Of a stretch of DNA of 64,000 nucleotides, positions 9,486-18,201 are shown piece by piece; position 1 is the first letter of the stretch; each line of letters starts with the position of its first letter. Under the pieces are notes generated by a model, which saw nothing but the letters and a program-made list of their open reading frames with translations, searched no databases and was not told where the DNA came from. The stretch is from assembly GCF_030269325.1 (NCBI RefSeq), contig NZ_BSTD01000001.1:2310681-2374680 (forward strand), written 5' to 3'. The position numbers were made by a program, and so were the translations under genes. Origin of the DNA: Amycolatopsis sp. NBRC 101858. GTDB lineage: Bacteria > Actinomycetota > Actinomycetes > Mycobacteriales > Pseudonocardiaceae.

Positions 9486-10324
9486 CGTGGCAGCTGCGAG
9501 TGGCGCACCGGACGGGGTACCGGTACGCGACGCCGGCGACCCAGTCGTACAACGAGGCGCGGCTGACCCCGCGCTCGGACCGCCGCCAGACGACGGTCGC
9601 GACGCGCATCGAAACGACCCCGGCGACCCGCGCCTACCGGTACACGGACTACTGGGGCACGGTCGTGACGTCGTTCGACCTCCACGCGCCGCACACGGAG
9701 TTCACGGTGCTGGCGACGTCGGTGGTGGAGACGGCGGACGAAGCCGAGCCGATCCGCACGGCGTCGTGGAAGGACCTGCGGAGCGAGACGGTCGTCGACC
9801 ACCGCACCGAGTACCTGACCCCGACCGACTACACCCCGCGCGACGCCGCCCTGGCGCGCGAGGCCCGTTCGCTGCGGACCGGGTTGGATCCGGCGGAGGC
9901 GGTGCTCGCGGTGTGCGAGTGGGTGAACAAGCAGCTGAAGTACCAACCGGGCACGACCGGCGTCCACTCGACGGCGACGGACGCGTGGCAGGCGCGTGAA
10001 GGCGTGTGCCAGGACTTCGCGCACGTGACGCTGGTGATGCTGCGCGCGATCGGCGTCCCGGCGAGGTATGTGTCGGGGTACCTGCACACGAAGCCGGACG
10101 CGAAGCTCGGCGAGGTGGTGGAGGGCGAATCGCACGCGTGGGTCGACGTCTGGACCGGCGGCTGGTGGGCGTACGACCCGACGAACGCGATCCCGGTCGG
10201 GCCGCGGCACGTGTGGGTGGCGATGGGGCGGGACTACGCCGACGTGGCGCCGTTGAAGGGGATCTTCACGGGTGGCGGGCAGTCCACTTTGGACGTCTCA
10301 GTCCACCTGACCCGGCTGGGCTGA
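9482..10324 (+). CDS. Transglutaminase-like cysteine protease family protein
   Basis: 280 aa. The N-terminal beta-rich domain (WQLRVAHRTGYRYATPATQSYNEARLTPR) is the Bact_transglu_N domain, and the C-terminal half has the catalytic triad of the transglutaminase fold: Cys in REGVCQDFAHV, His in ESHAWVDVW, and Asp in WAYDPTNA. It probably cleaves or forms amide bonds on the product of the ATP-grasp/alpha-E pair. GTG start overlaps the alpha-E stop by 4 bp. The stop codon lies inside a perfect hairpin that separates it from the convergent M20 peptidase gene. Confidence 0.92.
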   Translation: MTWQLRVAHRTGYRYATPATQSYNEARLTPRSDRRQTTVATRIETTPATRAYRYTDYWGTVVTSFDLHAPHTEFTVLATSVVETADEAEPIRTASWKDLRSETVVDHRTEYLTPTDYTPRDAALAREARSLRTGLDPAEAVLAVCEWVNKQLKYQPGTTGVHSTATDAWQAREGVCQDFAHVTLVMLRAIGVPARYVSGYLHTKPDAKLGEVVEGESHAWVDVWTGGWWAYDPTNAIPVGPRHVWVAMGRDYADVAPLKGIFTGGGQSTLDVSVHLTRLG

Positions 10325-10354
10325 GCGGCGCTTTCCCGGGGAAAGCGCCGCTCA
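10322..10354. terminator. Perfect bidirectional hairpin
   Basis: Two 16-bp arms (TGAGCGGCGCTTTCCC and its exact complement) around one central G. The TGA of the transglutaminase gene forms the first three bases, and the stop of the convergent M20 peptidase gene begins 5 bp beyond the other side, so one hairpin can serve both genes. There is no U-tract, as is common in high-GC actinobacteria. Confidence 0.8.
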
Positions 10355-10358
10355 GGCG

Positions 10359-11789
10359 TCAGCCTCGGGCGTGGGCGTCCAGGATGTGCGCGACGGCCTC
10401 GGTGACCCGCTGCGCGTAGTCCAGGTGGAGCCACTCGTCCGGCACGTGGATGTTCGAGTCGGCCCCGCACGCGCCGGTGACCAGGAACTGCGCCTCCGGG
10501 TACTTGCGGGAGAGCAGGCCCATGAACGGGATCGACCCGCCCATGCCGGTCGCGCGGTGGGGCTGGCCGAAGACCTCGTCACTGACCGTGCGCAGGGCGT
10601 TCGTCAGCCACGGCGACTCGGTGGGTGCGTTCCAGCCGTCCTCCGCCTGCGGGGTGTGACCGAAGGTGACCTTCGCGCCGTACGGGACGTCGGTGGTCAG
10701 GGCCTTCTTCACCGCTTCGAGCCCCTTCGCGGCGTCGGCCGTCGGCGGGAGGCGGAAGCTCAGCGTCAACGTCGTGCTCTCGCGCAGGACGTTGCCCGCG
10801 TCAGCCGGCTTCGGGAAGCCGTCGGCGCCGATGATCGACAGCGTCGGGCGCCACGCGTTGTTGAGCATCAGCTCCAGCGCGTCTTCGGTGATCACCCGGC
10901 CGCCCTCGACCAGCGGGAACGCCGTCGTCAGCGCCTCGGGGAAGTCCTGCGAGACGGCCTTGAGCTCGGCCAGCCGGTTCGCCGGGACGTCCACCTTGAG
11001 CTCGTCGAGCAGCAGCTCGCCGGTCTCGCTGTCCTCGAGCCGCTCGATCAGCCGCCGCAGGACGCGGAACGAGCTGGCGACGACGCCACTCGCGATGCCC
11101 GAGTGCTGCGCCGAGTCCAGCAGCTGCACGGTGACGTCGAGGTGCAGCATCCCGCGCAGGCTCGTGACCAGCCACAACCGCTCGTAGTCGCTGCCACCGG
11201 CGTCGAGGCAGACCACCAGGGAGACCTCGCCGATCCGGTCGGCCAGGTGCTCGACGTACGCGGGCAGGTCGGGGCTGCCGGACTCCTCGCCGGTCTCCAG
11301 GAGCACCACGATTCGGGCGTGCTCGCCGCCGGCCGCGTGGACGGCTTCGATCGCCGTCGTCGCCGCGTAGCCGGAGTAGCCGTCGTCGACGGACCCGCGG
11401 CCGTACAGGCGGCCGTCGCGGATCACCGGGGTCCACGGGCCGAGGCCCTCGGACCAGCCGCCGACCGGGGGCTGCTTGTCGAGGTGGCCGTACATCAGGA
11501 CGGTGCCCTTGCCCGCCGCGCCCGGGGTCGCCGGGACGTCGACGAGCAGCAGCGGGGTGCGGCCTTCGAGCTGCACGACGTCCAGGGTCGCCCCGGGCAG
11601 GTCGCGCGCGGCGATCCACTCACGGACGTGCTCGACGGCGGCGGCCAGGTGGCCGGTCGTCGCCCACTCGGCGTCGAAGGCCGGGGACAAGGCGGGGATG
11701 GCCACCAGCCCGGACAGGCTCGGGATGACGTCGTCGGTCCACGACGTCACGACGGATTCACGAACGGATTTCTGCTCCACGAGATCCAT
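10359..11789 (-). CDS. M20 family metallopeptidase (dipeptidase-like)
   Basis: 476 aa. The M20 metal-site motifs are visible: VLMYGHLDKQPP (first His and Asp), GRGSVDDGYSG (bridging Asp), VLLETGEESGSPD (catalytic and metal Glu), and VVCLDAGGSDYERLW. The dimerisation domain lies between, and the final metal His falls in TGMGGSIPFMG and following residues. It is likely a cytosolic dipeptidase or carboxypeptidase with two zinc ions. The ATG at 11789 lacks a good Shine-Dalgarno but matches the family start. Monocistronic, convergent with the transglutaminase operon. Confidence 0.9.
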   Translation of the reverse strand: MDLVEQKSVRESVVTSWTDDVIPSLSGLVAIPALSPAFDAEWATTGHLAAAVEHVREWIAARDLPGATLDVVQLEGRTPLLLVDVPATPGAAGKGTVLMYGHLDKQPPVGGWSEGLGPWTPVIRDGRLYGRGSVDDGYSGYAATTAIEAVHAAGGEHARIVVLLETGEESGSPDLPAYVEHLADRIGEVSLVVCLDAGGSDYERLWLVTSLRGMLHLDVTVQLLDSAQHSGIASGVVASSFRVLRRLIERLEDSETGELLLDELKVDVPANRLAELKAVSQDFPEALTTAFPLVEGGRVITEDALELMLNNAWRPTLSIIGADGFPKPADAGNVLRESTTLTLSFRLPPTADAAKGLEAVKKALTTDVPYGAKVTFGHTPQAEDGWNAPTESPWLTNALRTVSDEVFGQPHRATGMGGSIPFMGLLSRKYPEAQFLVTGACGADSNIHVPDEWLHLDYAQRVTEAVAHILDAHARG

Positions 11790-12153
11790 CGTGCCACGGG
11801 GATCCCGGCGTGCGGCACATCACAACGGCGTCCCCCGAGCAGGTGATCACGCAGGCGCACGGCCGCGTGCGCGTGCGGCCACGCCTGGTGAGCGGGCGGA
11901 CCGATTCCCTACTCTCGTAGGTCCGATGCTCGGGCTTCCTAACGTTTTCCCTGTTCAGAGCCCCTTTCTCAGCAACAAATCAGCAACCGCGTCTGACCAA
12001 AGCCACGACCTTCGTGCCAGGATGTCGGCGTGAACCGTCAACGCCGACGGTGACCGAGCGCTTCGGAGACCCGATGCGCTGGTCCCCGCCGGTGCAGTCG
12101 CTGTGGTCGCCACAAGCGGCCGCCAGAGGCACCGACACCGAGGAGCAACGCCC
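11790..12153. other. 364-bp intergenic leader before the bkd-type operon
   Basis: Divergent region between the M20 gene and the E1-alpha gene. No Lrp/AsnC regulator gene, which often sits here, is present. It holds an 18-bp stretch (11831-11848) that recurs at 12220-12237 inside the E1-alpha gene, and an open frame of 36 codons (11810-11920, GTG start) reading that stretch in the same SPEQVI frame. I do not call it a gene. The remainder has no clear promoter or hairpin that I can support. Confidence 0.5.
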
Positions 12154-13359
12154 ATGCCGTCCGAACAGTGGACGCACCCGGAGCCTGGAGACGGGCCGGC
12201 CGCCGTAGCGGCCCAGCCTTCCCCCGAGCAGGTGATCGCCGGATTGCGAGCGACCAGCGAAGGTGGCGCTGAGCTGACTCAGCTGCTCACCCCCGAAGGC
12301 GAACGGGTCCCGTCGCCGCAGTTCGACAAGTACGTCGACGACATCGATGACGAAGCCCTGCGCAACCTGTACCGCGACATGGTGCTCGTCCGCCGCGCGG
12401 ACCGCGAGGCCAACGCGATGCAGCGCCAGGGCCAGCTCGGCATCTGGGTCCCGCTGCTCGGCCAGGAGGCCGCGCAGATCGGCTCCGGCCGCGCGCTGAA
12501 GAAGAACGACATGGCGTTCCCCAGCTACCGCGAGCACGGCGTCGCGTACGCGCGCGGGGTCGACATGAAGGACCTGCTGGGCATCTTCCGGTGCACCGAC
12601 CACAGTGGCTGGGACTACCAGGGCACGGGCTTCCACCCGTACACCATCGTGATCGGCAACCAGGTGCTCAACGCCGCCGGCTACGCGATGGGCCAGAAGT
12701 TCGAGGGCAAGGTCGGGGACGACGACGGCGAAGCCACGATCTGCTACTTCGGTGACGGCGCGACCTCGCAGGGCGACGTCCACGAAGGATTCGTCTGGGC
12801 CGCGGTCTACGACGCGCCGCTCGTCTTCTTCTGCCAGAACAACCAGTGGGCCATCTCCGAGCCGACCGAGCGCCAGTCGCGCCTGCCGCTCTACCAGCGC
12901 GCCCGCGGGTACGGCTTCCCCGGCATCCGCGTCGACGGCAACGACGTCCTGGCCTGCCTCGCGGTGTCCCGCTGGGCGCTCGACGAGTGCCGCCACGGCA
13001 ACGGGCCCGTCCTGATCGAGGCGTTCACCTACCGGATGGACGCGCACACGACGACCGACGACCCGTCGCGCTACCGGCTGTCCGACGAGCTCGAAGAGTG
13101 GAAGCTCAAGGACCCGATCGAGCGCGTCCGGGCGTTCCTGGCCCGCAAGGGCGGCGCCGACCACGACTTCTTCGACCAGGTCCAGGCCGAGGCCGACGCC
13201 TTCGCCGCCGACCTGCGCGAGTACACGTTCAACATGCCGGAGCCGCCGCCGGACCGGATCTTCAGCAACGTCTACGCCGAGGGCAACCCGGTGCTGGAAG
13301 CGCAGCGCGAAGAGTTCCTGTCCTACCTCGACGGCTTCGTATCGGCGGGTGAGCACTGA
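12154..13359 (+). CDS. bkdA: 2-oxoacid dehydrogenase E1 component, alpha subunit (branched-chain type)
   Basis: 401 aa. The thiamine diphosphate motif runs from GDGATSQGDVHEG (residues about 200-212) to CQNNQW (229-231). The substrate and phosphorylation-loop region AHTTTDDPSRYR is also conserved. With the E1-beta and E2 genes it should form the decarboxylating core that converts branched-chain 2-oxoacids to acyl-CoA, supplying starters for branched fatty acids. Automatic annotation may call it pyruvate dehydrogenase; the alpha/beta split, the length and actinobacterial bkd synteny favour branched-chain substrates. ATG 12154 has GAGGAG upstream; the frame is open further upstream but without a ribosome site. 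It overlaps the next start by one base (TGATG). Confidence 0.88.
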   Translation: MPSEQWTHPEPGDGPAAVAAQPSPEQVIAGLRATSEGGAELTQLLTPEGERVPSPQFDKYVDDIDDEALRNLYRDMVLVRRADREANAMQRQGQLGIWVPLLGQEAAQIGSGRALKKNDMAFPSYREHGVAYARGVDMKDLLGIFRCTDHSGWDYQGTGFHPYTIVIGNQVLNAAGYAMGQKFEGKVGDDDGEATICYFGDGATSQGDVHEGFVWAAVYDAPLVFFCQNNQWAISEPTERQSRLPLYQRARGYGFPGIRVDGNDVLACLAVSRWALDECRHGNGPVLIEAFTYRMDAHTTTDDPSRYRLSDELEEWKLKDPIERVRAFLARKGGADHDFFDQVQAEADAFAADLREYTFNMPEPPPDRIFSNVYAEGNPVLEAQREEFLSYLDGFVSAGEH

Positions 13360-14351
13360 TGACCGACCTCCAGAAACTCACCATCGGCAAGGCGCTCAAC
13401 CTCGGCCTGCGCCGCGCGATGGAAGAGGACCCCAAGGTCCTGATCATGGGCGAGGACGTCGGCAAGCTCGGCGGCGTCTTCCGGATCACCGACGGCCTGC
13501 AGAAGGACTTCGGCGAGCAGCGCGTGCTGGACACGCCGCTGGCGGAGTCCGGCATCATCGGCACCGCGGTCGGCCTGGCTGTGCGCGGCTTCCGGCCGGT
13601 GTGCGAGATCCAGTTCGAGGGCTTCATCTTCCCCGGCTTCGACCAGATCTCGTCGCAGCTGGCGAAGCTGCACTACCGGACGCAGGGCAAGGTCAAGATG
13701 CCCGTCGTGATCCGGGTGCCGTTCGGGGGCGGGATCGGCGCGGTCGAGCACCACTCGGAGTCGCCGGAGTCGCTGTTCGCGCACATCCCGGGCCTCAAGG
13801 TCGTGTCCATTTCGAACGCCGTCGACGCCTACTGGGGCATCCAGCAGGCGATCAAGTCGGACGACCCGATCCTGTTCTTCGAGCCGAAGCGGCTGTACCA
13901 CTCGGGTGCGCTGCGCGCGGAGATCGACGTCGCGGGCACGCCGCAGCAGATGTTCTCCTCGCAGATCGTCCGCGAGGGGACGACGGCGACGGTCGTCGCG
14001 TACGGGCCTTCGGTGAAGGTCGCGCTCGACGCGGCTGCCGCGGCCGACGACGAGGGCAAGTCGCTCGAGGTCATCGACCTGCGCACGCTCTCGCCGCTGG
14101 ACCTCGGCCCGGTGTTCGAGTCGGTGCGCAAGACCGGCCGGCTGATCGCGCTGTCGGAGGCGCCGTCCGAGTCGTCGCTGACCTCGGAGATCGCCGCGCG
14201 CGTCCAGCAGGAGTGCTTCTACTCCCTGGAGGCGCCCGTCCTGCGGGTGACCGGGTTCGACACGCCGTACCCGCCGGCCAAGCTCGAGGAGCACTACCTC
14301 CCCGACTTGGACCGGGTGCTGCACGCCGTCGACCGCTCGCTCGCCTGGTAA
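13359..14351 (+). CDS. bkdB: 2-oxoacid dehydrogenase E1 component, beta subunit
   Basis: 330 aa, full length for the transketolase-like beta chain. N-terminal pyrimidine-binding part has GKALNLGLRRAMEEDPKVLIMGEDVGKLGG and ESGIIGTAVGLAVRGFRPVCEIQF; the C-terminal transketolase domain has ATVVAYGPSVKVALDAA, EVIDLRTLSPLD and GFDTPYPPAKLEEHYLPD. Pairs with the alpha subunit to build the alpha2-beta2 E1. Start overlaps the alpha stop by one base. Confidence 0.93.
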   Translation: MTDLQKLTIGKALNLGLRRAMEEDPKVLIMGEDVGKLGGVFRITDGLQKDFGEQRVLDTPLAESGIIGTAVGLAVRGFRPVCEIQFEGFIFPGFDQISSQLAKLHYRTQGKVKMPVVIRVPFGGGIGAVEHHSESPESLFAHIPGLKVVSISNAVDAYWGIQQAIKSDDPILFFEPKRLYHSGALRAEIDVAGTPQQMFSSQIVREGTTATVVAYGPSVKVALDAAAAADDEGKSLEVIDLRTLSPLDLGPVFESVRKTGRLIALSEAPSESSLTSEIAARVQQECFYSLEAPVLRVTGFDTPYPPAKLEEHYLPDLDRVLHAVDRSLAW

Positions 14352-14367
14352 GGGGGATCTCCGCGCA

Positions 14368-15687
14368 ATGCCTACGTACAAACAGTTTCCCCTGGCGGAC
14401 ACGGCCGAGGGGCTGACCGAAGCCGACATCCTTTCGTGGCACGTGAAGCCGGGCGACACGGTGACGGTCAACCAGATCGTCGTCGAGATCGAGACCGCGA
14501 AGGCGGCCGTCGAGCTGCCGATCCCGTGGGCCGGGGTGGTCACGGAGCTGCACGTCGAGCCGGGGCAGACGGTGGAGGTCGGTACCGCGATCCTCACCAT
14601 CGACGTCGACCCCGGCGGGGCGGCCGCTCCTGCTGCTGCTCCGGCCGCCGCCGCGCCCGCCGAGGCCGAAGAGGAGATGAAGCCGCTGGTCGGCTACGGC
14701 TCCAAGGCCGTCGTCACGCAGCGGCGGGCCCGGAAGGGTGCGGCTCCCGCTGCTCCCGCTGCTCCCGCCCCGGCTGCCGCTGTCGTCGCTCCTCCCGCGC
14801 CTGCTCCGGTGGCTCCGCGCGGTGGATACGTGCCGCTCGCGAAGCCGCCGGTGCGGAAACTCGCGAAGGACCTCGGCGTCGACCTGCACGCGCTGACCGG
14901 TACCGCGGACGGCGGCGTCATCACGCGTGATGATGTCGAGCGCGCCGCGAACGGAACTCCGGTCGCACCTTCCGTTGTCGACAGCGGATCGCGCGAGCGG
15001 CGCGTGCCGATCAAGGGCGTCCGCAAGATGACCGCGGCCGCGATGGTGCAGAGCGCGTACACCGCTCCGCACGTCACGGAGTTCCTGACCATCGACGTCA
15101 CGCCGATGATGGAGTTCCGCGAGAAGCTGAAGAAGTCGCGGGAGTTCGCCGGGGTGAAGGTCACGCCGCTGACGTTCGCGGCGAAGGCCGTGTGCCTGGC
15201 GGCGAAGCGCACTCCGGACATCAACGCGGTCTGGGACGAAGCGGCGCAGGAGATCGTCTACAAGGACTACGTGCACCTCGGGATCGCGGCGGCCACGCCC
15301 CGCGGCCTGATCGTGCCGAAGGTCCGCGACGCCGACTCGCTGTCGCTGAAGGAGCTGGCGAGCGCGCTGACCGCCTTGACGGAGGTCGCCCGCGAGGGCA
15401 AGACGTCGCCGGCGGACATGGCGAACGGCACGATCACGATCACCAACGTGGGCGTGTTCGGCGTCGACACGGGCACGCCGATCATCAACCCGGGCGAGTC
15501 CGCGATCCTGTGCCTCGGCGCGATCAAGGACCAGCCGTGGGTGGTGGACGGCGAGATCAAGGTCCGCAAGGTCCTCCAGCTGTCGCTGAGCTTCGACCAC
15601 CGCGTGGTCGACGGCCAGCAGGGTTCGGAGTTCCTGGCCGACGTCGGCGCCCTGCTAGCCGACCCGGCGATGGCGATGACGTACTGA
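14368..15687 (+). CDS. bkdC: Dihydrolipoamide acyltransferase E2
   Basis: 439 aa. One lipoyl domain (about 1-80) with the lipoylated Lys45 in ETAKA, an Ala/Pro linker, a peripheral subunit-binding domain (about 150-190, VRKLAKDLGVDLHAL), a second short linker, and the catalytic domain with the acyltransferase motif SFDHRVVDG, in which His411 and Asp415 are catalytic. It carries the acyl group from E1 to CoA. The E3 lipoamide dehydrogenase is not encoded here and must come from elsewhere. The ATG is 16 bp after the E1-beta stop, with GGGGGATC upstream. Followed by a strong hairpin. Confidence 0.93.
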   Translation: MPTYKQFPLADTAEGLTEADILSWHVKPGDTVTVNQIVVEIETAKAAVELPIPWAGVVTELHVEPGQTVEVGTAILTIDVDPGGAAAPAAAPAAAAPAEAEEEMKPLVGYGSKAVVTQRRARKGAAPAAPAAPAPAAAVVAPPAPAPVAPRGGYVPLAKPPVRKLAKDLGVDLHALTGTADGGVITRDDVERAANGTPVAPSVVDSGSRERRVPIKGVRKMTAAAMVQSAYTAPHVTEFLTIDVTPMMEFREKLKKSREFAGVKVTPLTFAAKAVCLAAKRTPDINAVWDEAAQEIVYKDYVHLGIAAATPRGLIVPKVRDADSLSLKELASALTALTEVAREGKTSPADMANGTITITNVGVFGVDTGTPIINPGESAILCLGAIKDQPWVVDGEIKVRKVLQLSLSFDHRVVDGQQGSEFLADVGALLADPAMAMTY

Positions 15688-15707
15688 CGCACTGAGTCGA
15701 AGTCGTT

Positions 15708-15742
15708 GATGGGGTGTCTCCGAGGTTCGGAGGCACCCCATC
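15708..15742 (+). terminator. Hairpin after the bkd-type operon
   Basis: Arms GATGGGGTGTCTCCG and CGGAGGCACCCCATC pair over 15 bp with a single G-U wobble and a 5-nt loop (AGGTT), 20 bp after the E2 stop. No U-tract. It closes the operon before the unrelated lower-GC gene that follows. Confidence 0.8.
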
Positions 15743-15927
15743 GTCACTTCCGGATATCCATCGATGCGCATTTCCGCCGCGAACGGGCAACGATCCGATG
15801 ACATCGAGTTATACCCTGACACCGGGTCTCACCAGCACGGAAAGCAGTAACTTAACGTAACAAGCACTGGCGTCCCGGCGACAGCTACCTACGTCAAACA
15901 AACGCCGAAACCGGGGAGCTGAATTCA

Positions 15928-17496
15928 GTGACTGCCGACCTGAACGTCAACGAGTCTCCCGTGGACGGCAGCAACCCCCAAGAACTTGCCCTGGAACTCG
16001 CCAAGGCGTACTCCACGGCTCTCGCAATCTCCATGATCAACGAGAACGACCGGCCGTTTTCTCGGATCTCGGAGAGCGTTGAAATCGACCACGGTGAATG
16101 CCGAAGACGGTTGACCATCGACTGGCACCTCCCCACCCTTGCCGAAGCTCTGCACAGCGACCCACGCATGCAGGACTCCGCCACGATTCGGTCTTTTAAC
16201 GAGCTGAACCCGACATTGGTTCTGCCGATCTTCATCGCCCGCAAGGGGCGCCTGATGAACCATTTCTGCGTCGAGGACCCCGCCGGCACCAAGCTCTACC
16301 TGTGCGGCCAGCGGGAAGGCCAGGAACGAACCCAGATCATGCTTCGAGTCTTCTGGGAAGTGGTAGGCCTGACGCCTCCCGGGAGCTCGTACACCGCCGG
16401 CAGGCTCGAAGAACTGGGGCACAAGTACCTCGAAGTACCGGCTATGGACGCCGATGCGGCCGAGGCACGGGTCGGGCACGTCGTCAGCGAGCTGAGGACT
16501 CTCGGCTTGCCGTTCTACCCTGAGGCTCTCGGTCGTCTGAAGTATGTCGGCAACTACATGGCCAAACGACACCTCATCTGGCTTCATCTGACCGCAAGAC
16601 CGGGTCAAGCGGTTCGGCTCAGCGTCTCCTACCGCACGCGCTTCTCCGCCGACTATTCACCCAAGCCGCCGAAAGGCAGATATCAGCCGAAGAGCATCTT
16701 CAAGCAGTTGGACGAGGGCGCTCGCCGCGCAGTCGGACAGGAGCCATACGAGTTCAGGATCCCGCTTTCGATGCACAGCTTGTGCACGAGCTACCACTTC
16801 ACCCAGACTGCACCCGCCGGCACCTTCTTCCTCGAACAGCGGTTCGCGTACGAGCAGACACTGACCATGCCGAAGACGCATCAAAGAGGAACGTTCGAAG
16901 AGAGTCTTCGCAAGAGCGAAGCGATTACCCAGGGGGAGAACGAGGCAGGAGGACCCGTCGCCCATCTATACGCCCGCAATCTTCCGAGCAAGGTCGGTGA
17001 CCAGGTCTACGCGTACACACTTCTACGCGAACGCCCTCCCGGGACGACAGCCCTGGTGATGTGGCTGACTCTTTTCGCCAGCATCTTCTTCTGGTTCTTC
17101 TGGCGCATATGGGACGGCCTGGTCTTCGACGACACCAAGGGCATCGACGTGGCTGCGCTGTTCGTCGCCCTGCCCGGCCTGGCGTCGATCTGGTTCTCCA
17201 GGGCCTTCAAGGACGACATAAGACCACGGATCCCGCTGGTGAGCCGGATCGGGTTGCTCGCAGTCGGGATGTCAGCGTTTTACGCACTGCTCGGCGTCGT
17301 CGTGAGACGCGGGGTCTGCAGCCCAGGGTCCGTGGTGTGTACACCCGAACTGATGGCAGTCTTCTCGCGAGATGCCTTACTAGGCGTAGCTCTGCTACTC
17401 AGCGTGCTGACGGTTTGGCTCTTCGCGCGGAAGTGGCGCTTCCAAAAGAGTTATCAGGTGCTTCAGAAGAACATCATCGACCCCTACTCACGCTAG
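15928..17496 (+). CDS. Unknown protein with C-terminal membrane domain
   Basis: 522 aa; I do not recognise the family. The first 360 residues look soluble and globular, containing FIARKGRLMNHFCVEDPAG and a beta-rich middle (VRLSVSYRTRFSA). The last 150 residues have four likely membrane helices: ALVMWLTLFASIFFWFFWRIW, VAALFVALPGLASIWF, IGLLAVGMSAFYALLGVVV and DALLGVALLLSVLTVWLF. GTG start with GGGGAG 12 nt upstream. Codon use is visibly less GC-rich than in neighbours (ATT, AAG, TTT, TTC mix), hinting at horizontal acquisition. The domain order resembles membrane-anchored sensor or effector proteins of actinobacterial accessory loci, but no function can be assigned. Confidence 0.75.
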   Translation: MTADLNVNESPVDGSNPQELALELAKAYSTALAISMINENDRPFSRISESVEIDHGECRRRLTIDWHLPTLAEALHSDPRMQDSATIRSFNELNPTLVLPIFIARKGRLMNHFCVEDPAGTKLYLCGQREGQERTQIMLRVFWEVVGLTPPGSSYTAGRLEELGHKYLEVPAMDADAAEARVGHVVSELRTLGLPFYPEALGRLKYVGNYMAKRHLIWLHLTARPGQAVRLSVSYRTRFSADYSPKPPKGRYQPKSIFKQLDEGARRAVGQEPYEFRIPLSMHSLCTSYHFTQTAPAGTFFLEQRFAYEQTLTMPKTHQRGTFEESLRKSEAITQGENEAGGPVAHLYARNLPSKVGDQVYAYTLLRERPPGTTALVMWLTLFASIFFWFFWRIWDGLVFDDTKGIDVAALFVALPGLASIWFSRAFKDDIRPRIPLVSRIGLLAVGMSAFYALLGVVVRRGVCSPGSVVCTPELMAVFSRDALLGVALLLSVLTVWLFARKWRFQKSYQVLQKNIIDPYSR

Positions 17497-17535
17497 TATC
17501 ACACGGAAGGTGTCCACGATGCCGGAGAGATCGAC

Positions 17536-17838
17536 ATGGAATTCATGCGACCGCAGGTCGGTGAGATTATGGATCTGACCGTCAACGCAGGTACGGACAC
17601 GTTCAGCGCCCAGGCGCAGAAAGTCCTCCAGCACGACGACCGAACTGCTGCGTCGATCTTCACCGACACAGCAAGGCAGCCGTTCATCGTGGCTACGGAC
17701 GCCGCTTCCGCAGCCCGTTTACCCAACCTCGTCCCCGAAAGCTGGCAACCCCACATGACGGAGCTGATCTTCCGCGCCGTCGCTTACGTGTCGAGAACGC
17801 CGGCAACGAGGTCCACGCAGATCGACGGAAGAGACTAG
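17536..17838 (+). CDS. Small hypothetical protein
   Basis: 100 aa, no membrane segment and no family I recognise. The ATG at 17536 follows GGAGAG by about 8 nt and lies 40 bp after the unknown membrane gene, so the two may be co-transcribed; both share the lower GC content. The TAG stop at 17836-17838 overlaps the stop of the opposite-strand frameshifted gene. Real but uncharacterised, and the start could be the internal ATG 9 bp later. Confidence 0.55.
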   Translation: MEFMRPQVGEIMDLTVNAGTDTFSAQAQKVLQHDDRTAASIFTDTARQPFIVATDAASAARLPNLVPESWQPHMTELIFRAVAYVSRTPATRSTQIDGRD

Positions 17839-18144
17839 AACTCAGGACCCTGCCGGTTCCAGAAGACGATCTTCCCGGCGTCGAGATCGACGCGAGTGCG
17901 TGGCGGGGCGGGGTGGGGCGCCGTCGGCCTGGCCGTCGACCAGCATGAGCTGGACTTGGCGCTGCTCGAGTTTGTGCTGCTTGGTGCCGCCGAGGATCGC
18001 CTCGGTTACGACCGAACTCGCCGTGCGGGAGCTGTCGCCGCGGCGGTGCCAAGGCAGGAAGCGACGGTCCCAGACCTCGAGCACGGCCAGCGGGAACAGC
18101 AGCACGAGCAGCATCGGAATCGCCATCGCCCAGACCGCACCCAT
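17835..18144 (-). pseudogene. Small membrane protein, DUF6191-like, frameshifted
   Basis: Read from ATG 18144, the first part is a one-helix membrane protein (MGAVWAMAIPMLLVLLFPLA) with a cytoplasmic QHKLEQRQVQLMLVDGQADGAPPR region as in DUF6191 proteins. In that frame the tail becomes low-quality sequence (THSRRSRRREDRLL). In another frame the expected family ending appears exactly: PPRTRVDLDAGKIVFWNRQ then a TAG at 17835-17837. The frames join within a C-rich tract around 17893-17920, where about 10 nt look inserted by slippage or duplication. Either this is a real frameshift or a sequencing error. The upstream TetR operator at 18170-18187 lies in its promoter region. Confidence 0.6.
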
Positions 18145-18169
18145 GAGAGCTAACCTATACTCGCTTGAC

Positions 18170-18187
18170 GGAGTGAGCACTCACTCC
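18170..18187. promoter_or_regulatory. TetR-type operator
   Basis: Arms GGAGTGAG and CTCACTCC around a 2-bp centre (CA), located between the divergent small membrane gene and the TetR gene whose ATG is at 18202. The GAGTGAN2TCACTC shape is typical of operators bound by TetR repressors of exporter genes, so it probably controls the TetR/ABC pair and perhaps the small membrane gene. Confidence 0.75.
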
Positions 18188-18201
18188 GCACACTGGTTCG
18201 C

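Noticed and set aside
12154..15687. Naming the dehydrogenase operon as pyruvate dehydrogenase
   Set aside because: Actinobacteria generally use a single-chain AceE for pyruvate, and the alpha/beta/E2 trio matches bkd operons better, though substrate cannot be proven from sequence.
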